64,000 nucleotides of DNA from Methylobacterium sp. GXS13 (GCF_001455965.1 NZ_LKKO01000047.1:124001-188000); one strand, 5' to 3'. Positions 45,733 to 54,580 are shown, numbered from the stretch's first letter. Notes: generated from the sequence alone by a model not told the origin. Numbers and translations: made by a program.

Positions 45733-45769
45733 CGAAGCGGGACGGCGCAGCGCGCGCAATCCCGCTTCG
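45733..45769 (-). terminator. Hairpin between frc and the HPP gene
   Basis: Perfect 10-base arms CGAAGCGGGA (45733-45742) and TCCCGCTTCG (45760-45769) around a GC-rich 17-base loop, 27 bases after the frc stop. There is no T-run, so it is a possible terminator or attenuator only. Confidence 0.45.
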
Positions 45770-45795
45770 GAATAGCAGAGGTCGGGAGCCGCTTA

Positions 45796-47046
45796 TCAGA
45801 CCGCGCGGGCCTCGTGCATCGCCTGGATCTGCGCGGGGCTGTAGCCCAGGCCGGTCAGGACCTCGTCGGTATGCTCACCCAGAAGCGGCGAGGCCTTCAC
45901 CTCGACGGTCATGTCGGAGAACTTGATCGGGCTCCCGACGGTCAGGTAGCTGCCGAGCTTCGGATGCGGCACCTCGACCACGGTGCCGCTGGCGCGCAGC
46001 GACTTGTCCTCGGCGATCTCCTTCATGGACAGGACCGGCGCGCACGGAATGTCGTAGGTGCGCAGGATGTCGACCGCCTCGAACTTGGTCTTGTCGGCCA
46101 GCCATTCCTCGATGGTCTTGAAGATGTCGAAGATCTTGTCCTGCCGGGCCCGCGGCGTGTTGTAGGCGGCGTCGGTGATCCACTCCTCGCGGCCGAGCAC
46201 CTTGCAGATCGGCGCCCAGGCGTGGCCCTGGATCGTGAAGTAGATGTAGGCGTTCGGGTCGGTCTCCCAGCCCTTGCATTTGAGCACCCAGCCGGGCTGG
46301 CCGCCGCCGCCGGCATTGCCGCCGCGCGGGACCACGTCCGAGAACTCCCCGTGGGGGTATTGCGGATATTCCTCAAGGTAGCCCAGCGCGTCGAGGCGCT
46401 GCTGGTCGCGCAGCTTCACCCGGCAGAGGTTGATCACCGAATCCTGCATCGAGACGGCGACCTTCTGGCCGGTGCCGGTCTTGTTCTTCTGGTGGAGCGC
46501 TGTGAGGATGCCGATGGCGAGGTGCATGCCTGTGTTGGAATCACCGAGCGCGGCGGCGCTGACGGTGGGCGGGCCGTCCCAGAAGCCGGTGGTCGAGGCG
46601 GCGCCGCCGGCGCATTGGGCGACGTTCTCGTAGACCTTCAGATCCTCGTAATGGTGCCCGTCGGAGAAGCCCTTCACGGAGGCCAGAATCATCCCGGGAT
46701 TGAGCGCCTGGATTCGGGCCCAGGAGAAGCCCATCCGGTCGAGCGCCCCGGGGCCGAAATTCTCGACCATCACGTCGCAATCCTGGATCAACTTTTCCAG
46801 GACCTCCTTTCCGGCCTGGGTCTTGGTGTCCAGCGTCAGCGAGCGCTTGTTGGAATTGAGCATCGTGAAGTAGAGCGCGTCCGCATCCTCGACGTGGCGC
46901 AGTTGCGTGCGGGTGACGTCGCCCGCACCCGGCCGCTCGACCTTGATCACGTCGGCGCCAAACCACGCGAGCAATTGCGTGCAGGCGGGACCGGCCTGGA
47001 CGTGGGTGAAGTCGATGATCTTGATCCCATCCAACGGCTTGCTCAT
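45796..47046 (-). CDS. frc: Formyl-CoA:oxalate CoA-transferase
   Basis: A class III CoA transferase that moves CoA from formyl-CoA to oxalate, giving oxalyl-CoA for Oxc. The 416-residue protein matches Oxalobacter Frc in numbering: Gln17 in HVQAGPACT, catalytic Asp169 in ALGDSNTGMH and the glycine loop GGNAGGGGQPG. Position 48 is Gln, as I recall for E. coli YfdW, where Oxalobacter has Trp. ATG 47046 fits the family. It sits 53 bases behind a small PAS protein gene on the same strand, probably one transcript, and is separated from oxlT-oxc by an orphan binding protein and the HPP gene. Confidence 0.96.
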   Translation of the reverse strand: MSKPLDGIKIIDFTHVQAGPACTQLLAWFGADVIKVERPGAGDVTRTQLRHVEDADALYFTMLNSNKRSLTLDTKTQAGKEVLEKLIQDCDVMVENFGPGALDRMGFSWARIQALNPGMILASVKGFSDGHHYEDLKVYENVAQCAGGAASTTGFWDGPPTVSAAALGDSNTGMHLAIGILTALHQKNKTGTGQKVAVSMQDSVINLCRVKLRDQQRLDALGYLEEYPQYPHGEFSDVVPRGGNAGGGGQPGWVLKCKGWETDPNAYIYFTIQGHAWAPICKVLGREEWITDAAYNTPRARQDKIFDIFKTIEEWLADKTKFEAVDILRTYDIPCAPVLSMKEIAEDKSLRASGTVVEVPHPKLGSYLTVGSPIKFSDMTVEVKASPLLGEHTDEVLTGLGYSPAQIQAMHEARAV

Positions 47047-47099
47047 CTGGCGTTCTCCCTTGCACGGTGAGGCTTGCGGTCTTCGGACGGTCCCGGTCG

Positions 47100-47561
47100 T
47101 CAGGATCCGTTCGGAAGGGCTTCGAGCTCGGCCACGCGCTGGCGCAGGCGCTTCTCCTCGATCCAGCGCTCGGTCTCGTCGCGGATCACCGCGACGATGC
47201 CGGTCACCCGGTCCGACGCGTCCCGGATCATTCCGACCGTGAAGGCGATGGAGAGCTGGTGACCGTCCTTGTGGATCGCGGGAACCCGCAGGGTCTCCGC
47301 CCCGTAGCGCGTGACACCCGTCCGCATGATCTTGGCGTAGCCGTCCCAGTGACGGCGCCGGTGCCGCTCCGGGGTGATCAGGTCGAGGGTTTGACCGAGG
47401 GCGTCCGCGGCGGTGAAGCCGAAGATCCGCTCGGCGGCCGGGTTCCAGACGGTGATCGCGCCGTCCGGATCTGCCACCACCATGGCGTCGCCGATGGCGG
47501 CGACGAAGCTCGCGAGATCGTCCGCAGCTGGGCGGTCGCGTACTCTGTCAGCGCCCGCCAC
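47100..47561 (-). CDS. Small PAS domain protein, probably co-transcribed with frc
   Basis: 153 residues that are almost entirely one PAS domain (FVAAIGDAMVVADPDGAITV, WNPAAERIFGFTAADALGQT, then a PAC-like end VAVIRDETERWIEEKRLRQ). There is no output domain, so it may regulate a partner by binding. GTG 47561 is the assigned start but its ribosome site is poor; a consensus AAGGAGG with ATG lies upstream at 47640 in another frame. A 22-base dyad further upstream looks like an operator. Position before frc suggests a role in oxalate or redox response; this is inference. Confidence 0.75.
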   Translation of the reverse strand: MAGADRVRDRPAADDLASFVAAIGDAMVVADPDGAITVWNPAAERIFGFTAADALGQTLDLITPERHRRRHWDGYAKIMRTGVTRYGAETLRVPAIHKDGHQLSIAFTVGMIRDASDRVTGIVAVIRDETERWIEEKRLRQRVAELEALPNGS

Positions 47562-47640
47562 GGATCGCCCCGCCCGCGCTCCGACACTTTGTAGGTGAGC
47601 GAAGATGCCTGCGAGAGCGAACGAAGCTCGAATCCATCAT
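47548..47640 (-). other. Possible 30-codon leader frame before the PAS gene
   Basis: AAGGAGG at 47646-47652 stands five bases before ATG 47640, an ideal start signal. The frame (MMDSSFVRSRRHLRSPTKCR...) stops at 47548, overlapping the PAS start by 14 bases. The PAS frame itself stays open without a start codon back to 47640. Either a coupled leader peptide or a frameshift near the original PAS start would explain this. Confidence 0.3.
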
Positions 47641-47715
47641 CGCGGCCTCCTTGGGGCCTACGGCGCTAAAGTTCCGGTTTCTCCAAAACTTGTCGTCGCT
47701 CACGCCCTGCTTGTT

Positions 47716-47737
47716 GGTATCTGGTATGCCAAATACC
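47716..47737. promoter_or_regulatory. 22-base dyad, GntR-type operator candidate before PAS-frc
   Basis: Arms GGTATCTGG (47716-47724) and CCAAATACC (47729-47737) pair with one mismatch around TATG. The TGGTAT...CCA core resembles operators of FadR/VanR-type GntR regulators. It is 64 bases upstream of the AAGGAGG site. The surrounding gap 47641-48069 has no credible gene on either strand. Confidence 0.45.
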
Positions 47738-48069
47738 GCGATCGGTCAACTAGGCGATCCGAAAACGGCACTTTGATGCAAGATTTCGTTTCGACCGCCT
47801 GAGGTGATCACAGTTCGGAGCTGGCGTCCGATCAGCCCGCCTCGTCATCGTGCGTGCAGTGATGGACGCAGCGATTCGTGGCCGATGGGGCCCGCGCTGC
47901 ACTCGCAATGTCGGTCCTGCTGCCGACCTTCCGGCGGGCCTCTAAGCGGGTCCGCAAGTGAACGGCGGGGGTGCCGGCCTTCTCAGATTCGCCGCTTTCC
48001 AGGGGCAGGAGCCGCGCAGCCAGACAGCACGGGCCGGCATTTCGGCAATCCGCCCTGGAGACCACCCCG

Positions 48070-48723
48070 GTGATCCGTTTCGAGAAAGTCAGCAAGGTCT
48101 ACCGCACCGACGGCCACAAGCGGACGATCCTGGAACAGGTGTCGTTCACCCTGAAGCCCGGCGTTTCCTACGGGATCCTCGGCATCAACGGCGCCGGCAA
48201 GTCGACCACGATGCGGCTCATCGCCGGCACGGAGGACCCGACCCGGGGCAAGATCCACCGTGGCCTGCGGATCTCCTGGCCGCTGGGTTTCGCCGGCGGC
48301 TTCCATCCGAAGATGACCGGCCGCGACAACGTCATGTTCGTCGCCCGCATCTACGGCGAGGATCCACGTCGCGTGCTCGACTTCGTCGAGGATTTCTCCG
48401 AACTCGGCAGCTACCTCGACGTGCCGATCTACACCTATTCGTCCGGTATGGGCGCCCGGCTCGCCTTCGGCATGAGCATGGCCATCCCGTTCGATTGCTA
48501 CCTCATCGACGAGATCACCTCGGTGGGTGACGCCCGCTTCTCCAAGCGCTGCGATGAGGTGTTCTCTCAGCGGCGCAAGAACGCCGACATCATCATGGTC
48601 TCGCACTCGATGGAGACGATCCGCCAATGGTGCACGCAGGGCCTCGTCCTGCTCAACGGGCGCGCGATCATCTACGAGGACGTGAACGACGCGATCGAGG
48701 TCTATCGGCGCCTTAACGCCTAA
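48070..48723 (+). CDS. Capsule/polysaccharide export ABC ATPase (KpsT-like)
   Basis: A 217-residue ATPase of the KpsT/CtrD type that powers export of capsular polysaccharide. Walker A is GINGAGKST, Q-loop region PLGFAGGFHPKMTGRDNV, signature YSSGMGARLAFGMSMAI and Walker B YLIDEITSVGD; these are the variants typical of polysaccharide exporters. GTG 48070 has GGAGACC upstream. A KpsE-like gene follows after 130 bases, but no KpsM permease gene is present at this locus. Confidence 0.9.
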   Translation: MIRFEKVSKVYRTDGHKRTILEQVSFTLKPGVSYGILGINGAGKSTTMRLIAGTEDPTRGKIHRGLRISWPLGFAGGFHPKMTGRDNVMFVARIYGEDPRRVLDFVEDFSELGSYLDVPIYTYSSGMGARLAFGMSMAIPFDCYLIDEITSVGDARFSKRCDEVFSQRRKNADIIMVSHSMETIRQWCTQGLVLLNGRAIIYEDVNDAIEVYRRLNA

Positions 48724-48853
48724 GGGATCGCCCCGACGCGGACATGCTTTTGCCGCCTCCCCGTGCGAGAGGCGTCCCACGCGAGCGTTTCGGCGCGGTC
48801 GAGACCCCGTTGCGGGGACGACCGTCGAGGCCGGGGAGGCCGGGGATCACGTC

Positions 48854-50095
48854 ATGAACATGGAGATCCGGAAGGCCGAGGGGCAGCCGCTGACGACCGC
48901 GGATCGCCAGCAAGCTGTCACCGAATCATTGCGGCAGATCGCTCGGATGTCGCGGTTCGTGGACCGCAAGAAGGGCATCCGGTCCTACCAGAACCACGTC
49001 AAGAACGATCCCTGGATCCCAATCCTGTTCGTCGTCTGCTTCGTGCTGCCGACGCTGGCCGGTGCCTTATATTTCGGTGTCATCGCCTCGGACCGTTACG
49101 TCAGCCAGGCGCGGTTCGCGATCCGCCCGGCGCTCGGCGCCGCCGACAAGGGGTCGCCTGACTCGGTTGGAACCTCTTCAGGCGTCCCCAGCCAAATGGT
49201 GGCGCAGGACACGCTGATCACCTACGAGTACATCCTCAGCCGGCCCATGCTGGAAACGATCGAAGCGAAGCTTCCGATCCGCGAGTGGTTCAGCCGCGAC
49301 AGCATCGATTACTTTTCCCGCTTCGATCCCGACAAGCCGATCGAAAAGTTCGTCCGCTATTGGAAGCGGCGGATCGGCGTCGAGGTCGAATCCGGCTCCG
49401 GCATCATGTCGCTCACGGTCGAGGCTTTCGACCCCGATGAGTCCCTTGCCATCGCGAAAGCCGTGATGGCGGAGGCCGAGCGGATGGTGAACGACCTCAG
49501 CGTAAAGTCGCGCGCGGACGCGGTCGCCGAAAGCACGCGCGAGCTGAGGCTCGCCGAAGAGCGTATGCTGAAGATCCGTTTGGCGACGCGGGACCTGCGC
49601 AACCGCGAAGGCGTGCTCGACGCTCAGAAGTCCAACGAGGCGAATCTTAAGGTCATATCCGAGCTGCGGGCGGCCCGGATCAACCTGGCGGTCCAGCTTG
49701 CCATCGGCCAGCGCGACCTCGGCCCGGACTCCCGCCGGATCATCGACATCAAGCAGCAGATCAAGGATCTCGACGAGAACATCGCCCGGATCGAGAGGCA
49801 ATCGGCCAGCCAGGATCCGGAGCAGAAGCGCCTGCTCTCGGACGCCCTGACCCGGTTCGAGGGCCTCGAGAACGATCGCAAGAACGCCGAGAAATACTAC
49901 CAGCAGGTGCTGACCGCCCATGAGCGGGCTCGCATCATCGCGGCCCGTCAGATCGAGTTCTTCAGCCCGATCGTCGAGCCGGTGAAGGCGGAATCCTCGG
50001 TCGAACCGCGGCGGATCCTGATGATCAGCCTGGTCACCGCGGGCGCTGCCGTGCTGTTCGCCACGTCGATGTTCGCCCGGAAGATGATGAACTGA
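48854..50095 (+). CDS. KpsE-like capsule polysaccharide export inner-membrane protein
   Basis: 413 residues with the polysaccharide co-polymerase layout: a cytoplasmic N-terminus, a first membrane segment at about 55-78 (LFVVCFVLPTLAGALYFGVI), a large periplasmic part with long coiled coil at about 205-330 (AESTRELRLAEERMLKIRLA, DIKQQIKDLDENIARIERQS) and a final membrane segment near 390-408. It should bridge the ABC exporter to the outer-membrane channel. ATG 48854 has GGGGAT upstream; ATG 48860 is possible. It pairs with the KpsT-like gene. Confidence 0.88.
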   Translation: MNMEIRKAEGQPLTTADRQQAVTESLRQIARMSRFVDRKKGIRSYQNHVKNDPWIPILFVVCFVLPTLAGALYFGVIASDRYVSQARFAIRPALGAADKGSPDSVGTSSGVPSQMVAQDTLITYEYILSRPMLETIEAKLPIREWFSRDSIDYFSRFDPDKPIEKFVRYWKRRIGVEVESGSGIMSLTVEAFDPDESLAIAKAVMAEAERMVNDLSVKSRADAVAESTRELRLAEERMLKIRLATRDLRNREGVLDAQKSNEANLKVISELRAARINLAVQLAIGQRDLGPDSRRIIDIKQQIKDLDENIARIERQSASQDPEQKRLLSDALTRFEGLENDRKNAEKYYQQVLTAHERARIIAARQIEFFSPIVEPVKAESSVEPRRILMISLVTAGAAVLFATSMFARKMMN

Positions 50096-50106
50096 GGCGA
50101 TCCGGG

Positions 50107-50676
50107 TCAGCCTCTCGTGGCTGGCCCGCCTGTCCAGCCCTCCGCACGCCAGCCCTCGGCGCGCTCGTCGAGGTCGATCGAGCCGGCGCGGTCGAGGATC
50201 GCCATCACCCGGTCGGCTTGGTGGTCTTCCGCCCGGACCGTCACGAGGGTTCCACCGCGGCGCACGCCCTCGGCATAAGTTTCGGCTTCGCCCTCGGTGA
50301 GGCCGGCCCCCGTGAGGCCGCCGATCAGGCCGCCCGCCGCCGCGCCAACCCCCGCGCCCGTCGCGGCTGCCACCAGCCAGCCTGCCGCAACCACCGGCCC
50401 GAGGCCGGGAATCGCCAGCAAGCCGAGGCCCGCCAGGAGCCCGGCGCCGCCGCCCAGGACCGTGCCGACGGTGGCGCCGGTTCCGGCGGCGTCCACGGGA
50501 TCGACCACGTCGGGATGAGGATCGCCGAATGGCCGATCTTGGATCGCGGCCGGCTCGGCTCGGTTCGCCAGAATGCTGATGTCCCCGTGGGGGATGCCCG
50601 CGGATTCCAACTGGTCGACCACGCCCGTGGCGGTGTCGTACTCGTCGAACAGGGCGGTGAGGACGCGCGCGGCCAT
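50107..50676 (-). CDS. General-stress-protein-17M-like protein with glycine zipper
   Basis: 189 residues: an N-terminal alpha/beta domain (RVLTALFDEYDTATGVVDQL, GIPHGDISILAN), a central Gly/Ala-rich hydrophobic zipper (about 65-125, GTVLGGGAGLLAGLGLLAIP) and a short C-terminal strand region with VTVRAEDHQADRVMAILDRA. This arrangement is common in alphaproteobacterial stress-linked proteins of unknown function; it may associate with the membrane. The gene is convergent with the KpsE-like gene (11-base gap) and divergent from flhA. Confidence 0.75.
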   Translation of the reverse strand: MAARVLTALFDEYDTATGVVDQLESAGIPHGDISILANRAEPAAIQDRPFGDPHPDVVDPVDAAGTGATVGTVLGGGAGLLAGLGLLAIPGLGPVVAAGWLVAAATGAGVGAAAGGLIGGLTGAGLTEGEAETYAEGVRRGGTLVTVRAEDHQADRVMAILDRAGSIDLDERAEGWRAEGWTGGPATRG

Positions 50677-50755
50677 GCAGGCTCTTTCGTTCGGTTGTCT
50701 GCCGCCCGGACAAGTGGCGAACGCCGTGCGGGTTCCGCCGGCGCCGGCCCGGTTC

Positions 50756-50770
50756 TTAACGGCACGCTAA
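50756..50770 (+). promoter_or_regulatory. Candidate CtrA site before flhA
   Basis: TTAA at 50756-50759 and CTAA at 50767-50770 are spaced by 7 bases; the CtrA consensus is TTAA-N7-TTAA, so there is one mismatch. It lies 73-87 bases before the flhA ATG. ctrA is encoded 6 kb away in the same cluster. Confidence 0.5.
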
Positions 50771-50842
50771 CCATCCCCTCGGCAGATCTTGCCGAGTGCC
50801 CCCCTCGGATCTTCCGAGTCGGGCGGCGATGGATCGGGAACG

Positions 50843-53005
50843 ATGGCGGAGACGGCGAGCGTGCCGGCCAAAGGCGGGTCGATGAGCGGGGCCGCCTCGG
50901 TCCTGAGTCAGCTCGCGCTGCCGACCCGCGGCGACCTCCACGCGCTGTCGAAGCGCTCGGACCTCATGTTCGCCACCGGCGTCATGGGCATCCTGGCGGT
51001 CCTGATCTTCCCGCTGCCGGCGGTGCTGCTCGACCTGCTGCTGGCGGTGTCGATCATCACCTCGGTGCTGATCATGATGACCGGCCTGTCGATCGACAAC
51101 CCGCTCGAATTCACCGTCTTCCCGACGCTGCTGCTGATCGCCACGATGCTGCGGCTGGCGCTGAATCTCGCCTCGACACGCCTGATCCTGGGCCACGGCC
51201 ACGAGGGTACGGCGGCGGCGGGCCACGTCATCGAGGCCTTCGGCAACTTCGTGATGGGTGGCAACTTCGTCATCGGGATCATCGTGTTCGCGATCCTGAT
51301 CATCGTGAACTTCGTGGTCATCACGAAGGGTTCGGGCCGCATCGCCGAGGTCGCAGCCCGCTTCACCCTCGATGCGATGCCCGGAAAGCAGATGGCGATC
51401 GACGCCGATCTTTCCGCGGGCCTGATCGACGAGAAGGTCGCCAAGGCCCGCCGGGCTGCCCTGGAGGAGGAGTCGGCGTTCTTCGGCGCGATGGACGGCG
51501 CCTCGAAATTCGTCCGCGGCGACGCGGTGGCGGCGCTGCTGATCACGTTCATCAACGTCGTCGGGGGCATCATCATCGGTGTCGCGCAGCAGGGCCTCAG
51601 CTTCGGCGACGCCGCGAAGAGCTACACCCTCCTCACCATCGGCGACGGGCTGGCCAGCCAGGTCCCGGCCCTGATCGTCTCGACGGCGGCCGGCATCCTG
51701 GTCTCGAAGGCGGGCGTGCGCGGATCGGCCGACAAGGCGCTCGGCAAGCAGCTCGCGCATTATCCCAAGGCGCTCGGCATGTCGGCGGCCGTGATGTTCC
51801 TTATCGCGCTCCTGCCCGGCATGCCGATGCTGCCGTTCCTGCTGCTCGGCGGCGGGGCGGGCTACGCCGCCTGGCGCACCAACAAGACCGCCAACGAGGC
51901 GCCCCCGCTCGACGCACAGGGCGTCCCGATGGATGCCAAGGCGGTTGCGGCCGCGGCGACCGCCGCCAAGGAAGAGACGGTCACCGACCTACTCAAGCTC
52001 GACGACCTGAAGCTCGAGATGGGCTACGCGCTCCTCGCCTTGGTCAACGGCGAGGGCCAGGACCGACTCACCGACCAGATCAAAGCACTACGCCGACAGC
52101 TCGCGGCCGAGCTCGGCTTCGTGATGCCGTCGGTGCGGATCCTCGACAACGTCCAGCTCGACGCCAATTCCTACGTAGTGCGGGTCAAGGAGATCGAGGC
52201 CGGCACTGGCCGGATCTTCCCGGGCCAATTCATGGCCATGGACCCGATGGGCGGCCAGGTGCAGCTTCCCGGCCAGCATATGCTCGAGCCGACCTTCGGT
52301 CTGCCAGCGACCTGGATCGACGCGTCCCTGCGCGATCAGGCGCAGCTCAAGGGCTACACGGTGGTCGATGCCGCCACCGTGGTCTCGACGCACCTGACCG
52401 AGCTGATCAAGGCCCACGTCTCCGAACTCCTCAACCACGTCGAGGTCTCGAAGCTGCTGCGCGAGCTGCCCAAGGAACATGCCGAATTGCTGAAGGAGAT
52501 CGTGCCCTCGCAGATCTCGACCACCGGCGTGCAGCGGGTGTTGCAGTTCCTGCTGTCCGAGCGGGTCTCGATCCGCGATCTCGGGGCGATCGTGGAAGGC
52601 ATCGCGGAAGTTGCCGGCGCGGTGAAGAATCCCCGCGACGTGGTCGAGCATGTCCGCGCCCGGCTCGGGCGGCAGATCTGCGCCCAGTACCAGGACCAGA
52701 ACAGCACCTTGCCGATCATCACCCTGTCGCCGGCTTGGGAGCAGGCCTTCATGGAATCGATCGTCGGCGAGCGCGAGGAGCGCTACCTGGCGATGCAGCC
52801 CTCCAAGCTCAGTGAATTCGTTACCGCAGTCCGCGATCGCTTCGAGGCTGCGGCCCGCCAGGGCGAGATGCCGGTGCTGGTGACCTCGGCGCAATCGCGG
52901 CCGTTCGTGCGCTCGATCATCGAGCGCTTCCGCCGGGAAACCCCGGTGATGAGCCAAGCCGAGATCCACCCGCGGGCGCGGCTGCGCACGGTGGGATCGA
53001 TCTGA
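50843..53005 (+). CDS. flhA: Flagellar type III export protein FlhA
   Basis: The large export-gate protein of the flagellar type III secretion system, inner membrane. 720 residues: about eight membrane helices at 37-340 with the FHIPEP signature region RFTLDAMPGKQMAIDADLSA, then the cytoplasmic domain from about 375 (LLKLDDLKLEMGYALLALVN, TYV-type substrate platform, RFRRETPVMSQAEIHP). ATG 50843 gives the expected start; the upstream in-frame stretch is non-coding. It stands apart from fliI-fliJ by a flippase-like gene. Probable CtrA control (site at 50756). Confidence 0.96.
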   Translation: MAETASVPAKGGSMSGAASVLSQLALPTRGDLHALSKRSDLMFATGVMGILAVLIFPLPAVLLDLLLAVSIITSVLIMMTGLSIDNPLEFTVFPTLLLIATMLRLALNLASTRLILGHGHEGTAAAGHVIEAFGNFVMGGNFVIGIIVFAILIIVNFVVITKGSGRIAEVAARFTLDAMPGKQMAIDADLSAGLIDEKVAKARRAALEEESAFFGAMDGASKFVRGDAVAALLITFINVVGGIIIGVAQQGLSFGDAAKSYTLLTIGDGLASQVPALIVSTAAGILVSKAGVRGSADKALGKQLAHYPKALGMSAAVMFLIALLPGMPMLPFLLLGGGAGYAAWRTNKTANEAPPLDAQGVPMDAKAVAAAATAAKEETVTDLLKLDDLKLEMGYALLALVNGEGQDRLTDQIKALRRQLAAELGFVMPSVRILDNVQLDANSYVVRVKEIEAGTGRIFPGQFMAMDPMGGQVQLPGQHMLEPTFGLPATWIDASLRDQAQLKGYTVVDAATVVSTHLTELIKAHVSELLNHVEVSKLLRELPKEHAELLKEIVPSQISTTGVQRVLQFLLSERVSIRDLGAIVEGIAEVAGAVKNPRDVVEHVRARLGRQICAQYQDQNSTLPIITLSPAWEQAFMESIVGEREERYLAMQPSKLSEFVTAVRDRFEAAARQGEMPVLVTSAQSRPFVRSIIERFRRETPVMSQAEIHPRARLRTVGSI

Positions 53006-53321
53006 GGGACGGCGACTGGGCCCCACGCGCTACAGCGCGACGGGCAAGGCGCGTAGCCGAAGACAGGGGAGTTGAGCGGAGGGCGAAGCACTCAGCCGAC
53101 CATTCCGGGGCGGGTCGGCGAACGCGAGTCCGAAACCGCGGGCTTGGCCGAGACCCATGCCGCGTGCATTTCTGGATTTGGGGCTTTGCGCACGGCGCCG
53201 GAAGGCCACGTTGGCTTGTCCGGCAACGGTCCCATGGTCGACGAAAGACGCAGACGCGATCCGCGGCAGGCTTTCAACACCATGCGGGGCGAGTCGGCCT
53301 CCTCGGCTCAGATCGTCCGGC
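53006..53321. other. Non-coding gap between convergent flhA and membrane protein gene
   Basis: 316 bases of ordinary high GC. I see no hairpin strong enough to call a terminator and no gene with a ribosome site. Confidence 0.4.
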
Positions 53322-54383
53322 TCAGATCGCCTTGTGCTTCAGCTCACGCTCCAGCTCGTGCGCATCGAGCCCGGGCACGACCACCGGCGGTTCCGGCACG
53401 GTCGGAGACGTCGTGGCGGGCGTCGCGATGGCCGCGGCGAGCCGGGAGCGCTCGAAGAGTACCACGACGATCACCGAAATCAGGGCGGGGATCCAAAAGT
53501 AGAAAATTCGAAAGATGATCACCGCCGCGATGATCGCGTCTTTCTGGGCATCGTCCGTGATGTGCATCGCGGTGATGAACACGATCTCGAACACCCCGAG
53601 GCCGCCTGGAGCGTGCGAGGCGAGCGCCACCGAGAACGAGGCGAGGAAGATCGCCAGAACCGGGATGAAGCCGGGGTTCATCGCGTCCGGCAGGGCGAAG
53701 TAGATGATGCCGGCGGCACCCAGAAGCTCCAGCGGTGCGGCCAGCAGCTGGCGAGCCATGATCCCGGGCCGGGGATATTCGAGCTTGAACGAGCGAATGT
53801 GAAGCGGGCGCAGGTGCAGGATCGAGCCGAGCACATAGAGCGCTACGAAGCCGAGCATGCCGCAGCCGACGATCAGGGCCGTCTTGGGATCGGTGAGGAA
53901 GCCAGGAAGCCTTCCTTCGAGGCGGGTCAGCAGATTCGGGTCCACCACCAGGGTGAAACCGCCGAGCAGGACCGTGCCGAGGAAGAACGTGAAGGAGCAT
54001 AGGGCCACCAGAACCGCGACCTGGGCGGCCGAGAGGCCCTTGGCCGTGTAGGCCCTGTAGCGGACCAAGGCGCCCGAGAAGACCGAGGCGCCAATGTTGT
54101 GCGACAGTGCGTAGGTGGTGAAGGAGCAGAGCGAGACGAACAACAGCGAGATGTGATGCACGCCCAGGTGCAGCAGCGCGATCCGATCGTACCAAGCCAG
54201 GGCCGCGTAGGCCACGAGGGTCGAGAGGGCCGCCAGCAGGATGCGGTGGGGCGGGATCGCCAGGATCGCGGACCAGATCGCCGAAAGCGAGGTGGTCTTC
54301 AACTCTTGATAGAGAAAGTAGCCCGATACGACGACCGCTGCGAGACCGATCAACGGCCAGATGAACTCGCTGAGCTTCTTCAT
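53322..54383 (-). CDS. Lysylphosphatidylglycerol synthase TM region / UPF0104 family protein
   Basis: 353 residues with about eight membrane helices; family features are SHNIGASVFSGALVRYRAYT and the conserved loop LASHAPGGLGVFEIVFITAM. In MprF-type proteins this part flips lipids; stand-alone versions such as this are common in alphaproteobacteria and of unknown substrate. The C-terminus is a cytoplasmic Pro/Val-rich tail. ATG 54383 begins MKKLSEFIWPLIGL, a natural membrane-protein start, although no clear ribosome site precedes it. It interrupts the flagellar cluster between flhA and fliJ. Confidence 0.85.
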   Translation of the reverse strand: MKKLSEFIWPLIGLAAVVVSGYFLYQELKTTSLSAIWSAILAIPPHRILLAALSTLVAYAALAWYDRIALLHLGVHHISLLFVSLCSFTTYALSHNIGASVFSGALVRYRAYTAKGLSAAQVAVLVALCSFTFFLGTVLLGGFTLVVDPNLLTRLEGRLPGFLTDPKTALIVGCGMLGFVALYVLGSILHLRPLHIRSFKLEYPRPGIMARQLLAAPLELLGAAGIIYFALPDAMNPGFIPVLAIFLASFSVALASHAPGGLGVFEIVFITAMHITDDAQKDAIIAAVIIFRIFYFWIPALISVIVVVLFERSRLAAAIATPATTSPTVPEPPVVVPGLDAHELERELKHKAI

Positions 54384-54580
54384 GTAAACCGACGCCCCGG
54401 GGAGTGCCCCTGATGCGCCGCCATGCAACGCGCCGCAAGCGGATCGAGGCCATCGCGATCCCCCTTGTCAGGTGATCGTGACGGTTTCGTGCCGCGTTGC
54501 CGGCACATCACACACGGATTGGGCGAAATGGCCCTCCGAGAAGGTGCAACGCGTAGGTGCGTAAGCCCCTATCGAGACCG

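Noticed and set aside
53072..54002. Plus-strand frames antisense to the flippase-like gene
   Set aside because: They mirror the membrane protein frame and have charged, low-complexity translations; the minus-strand gene shows clear membrane helices and family motifs.
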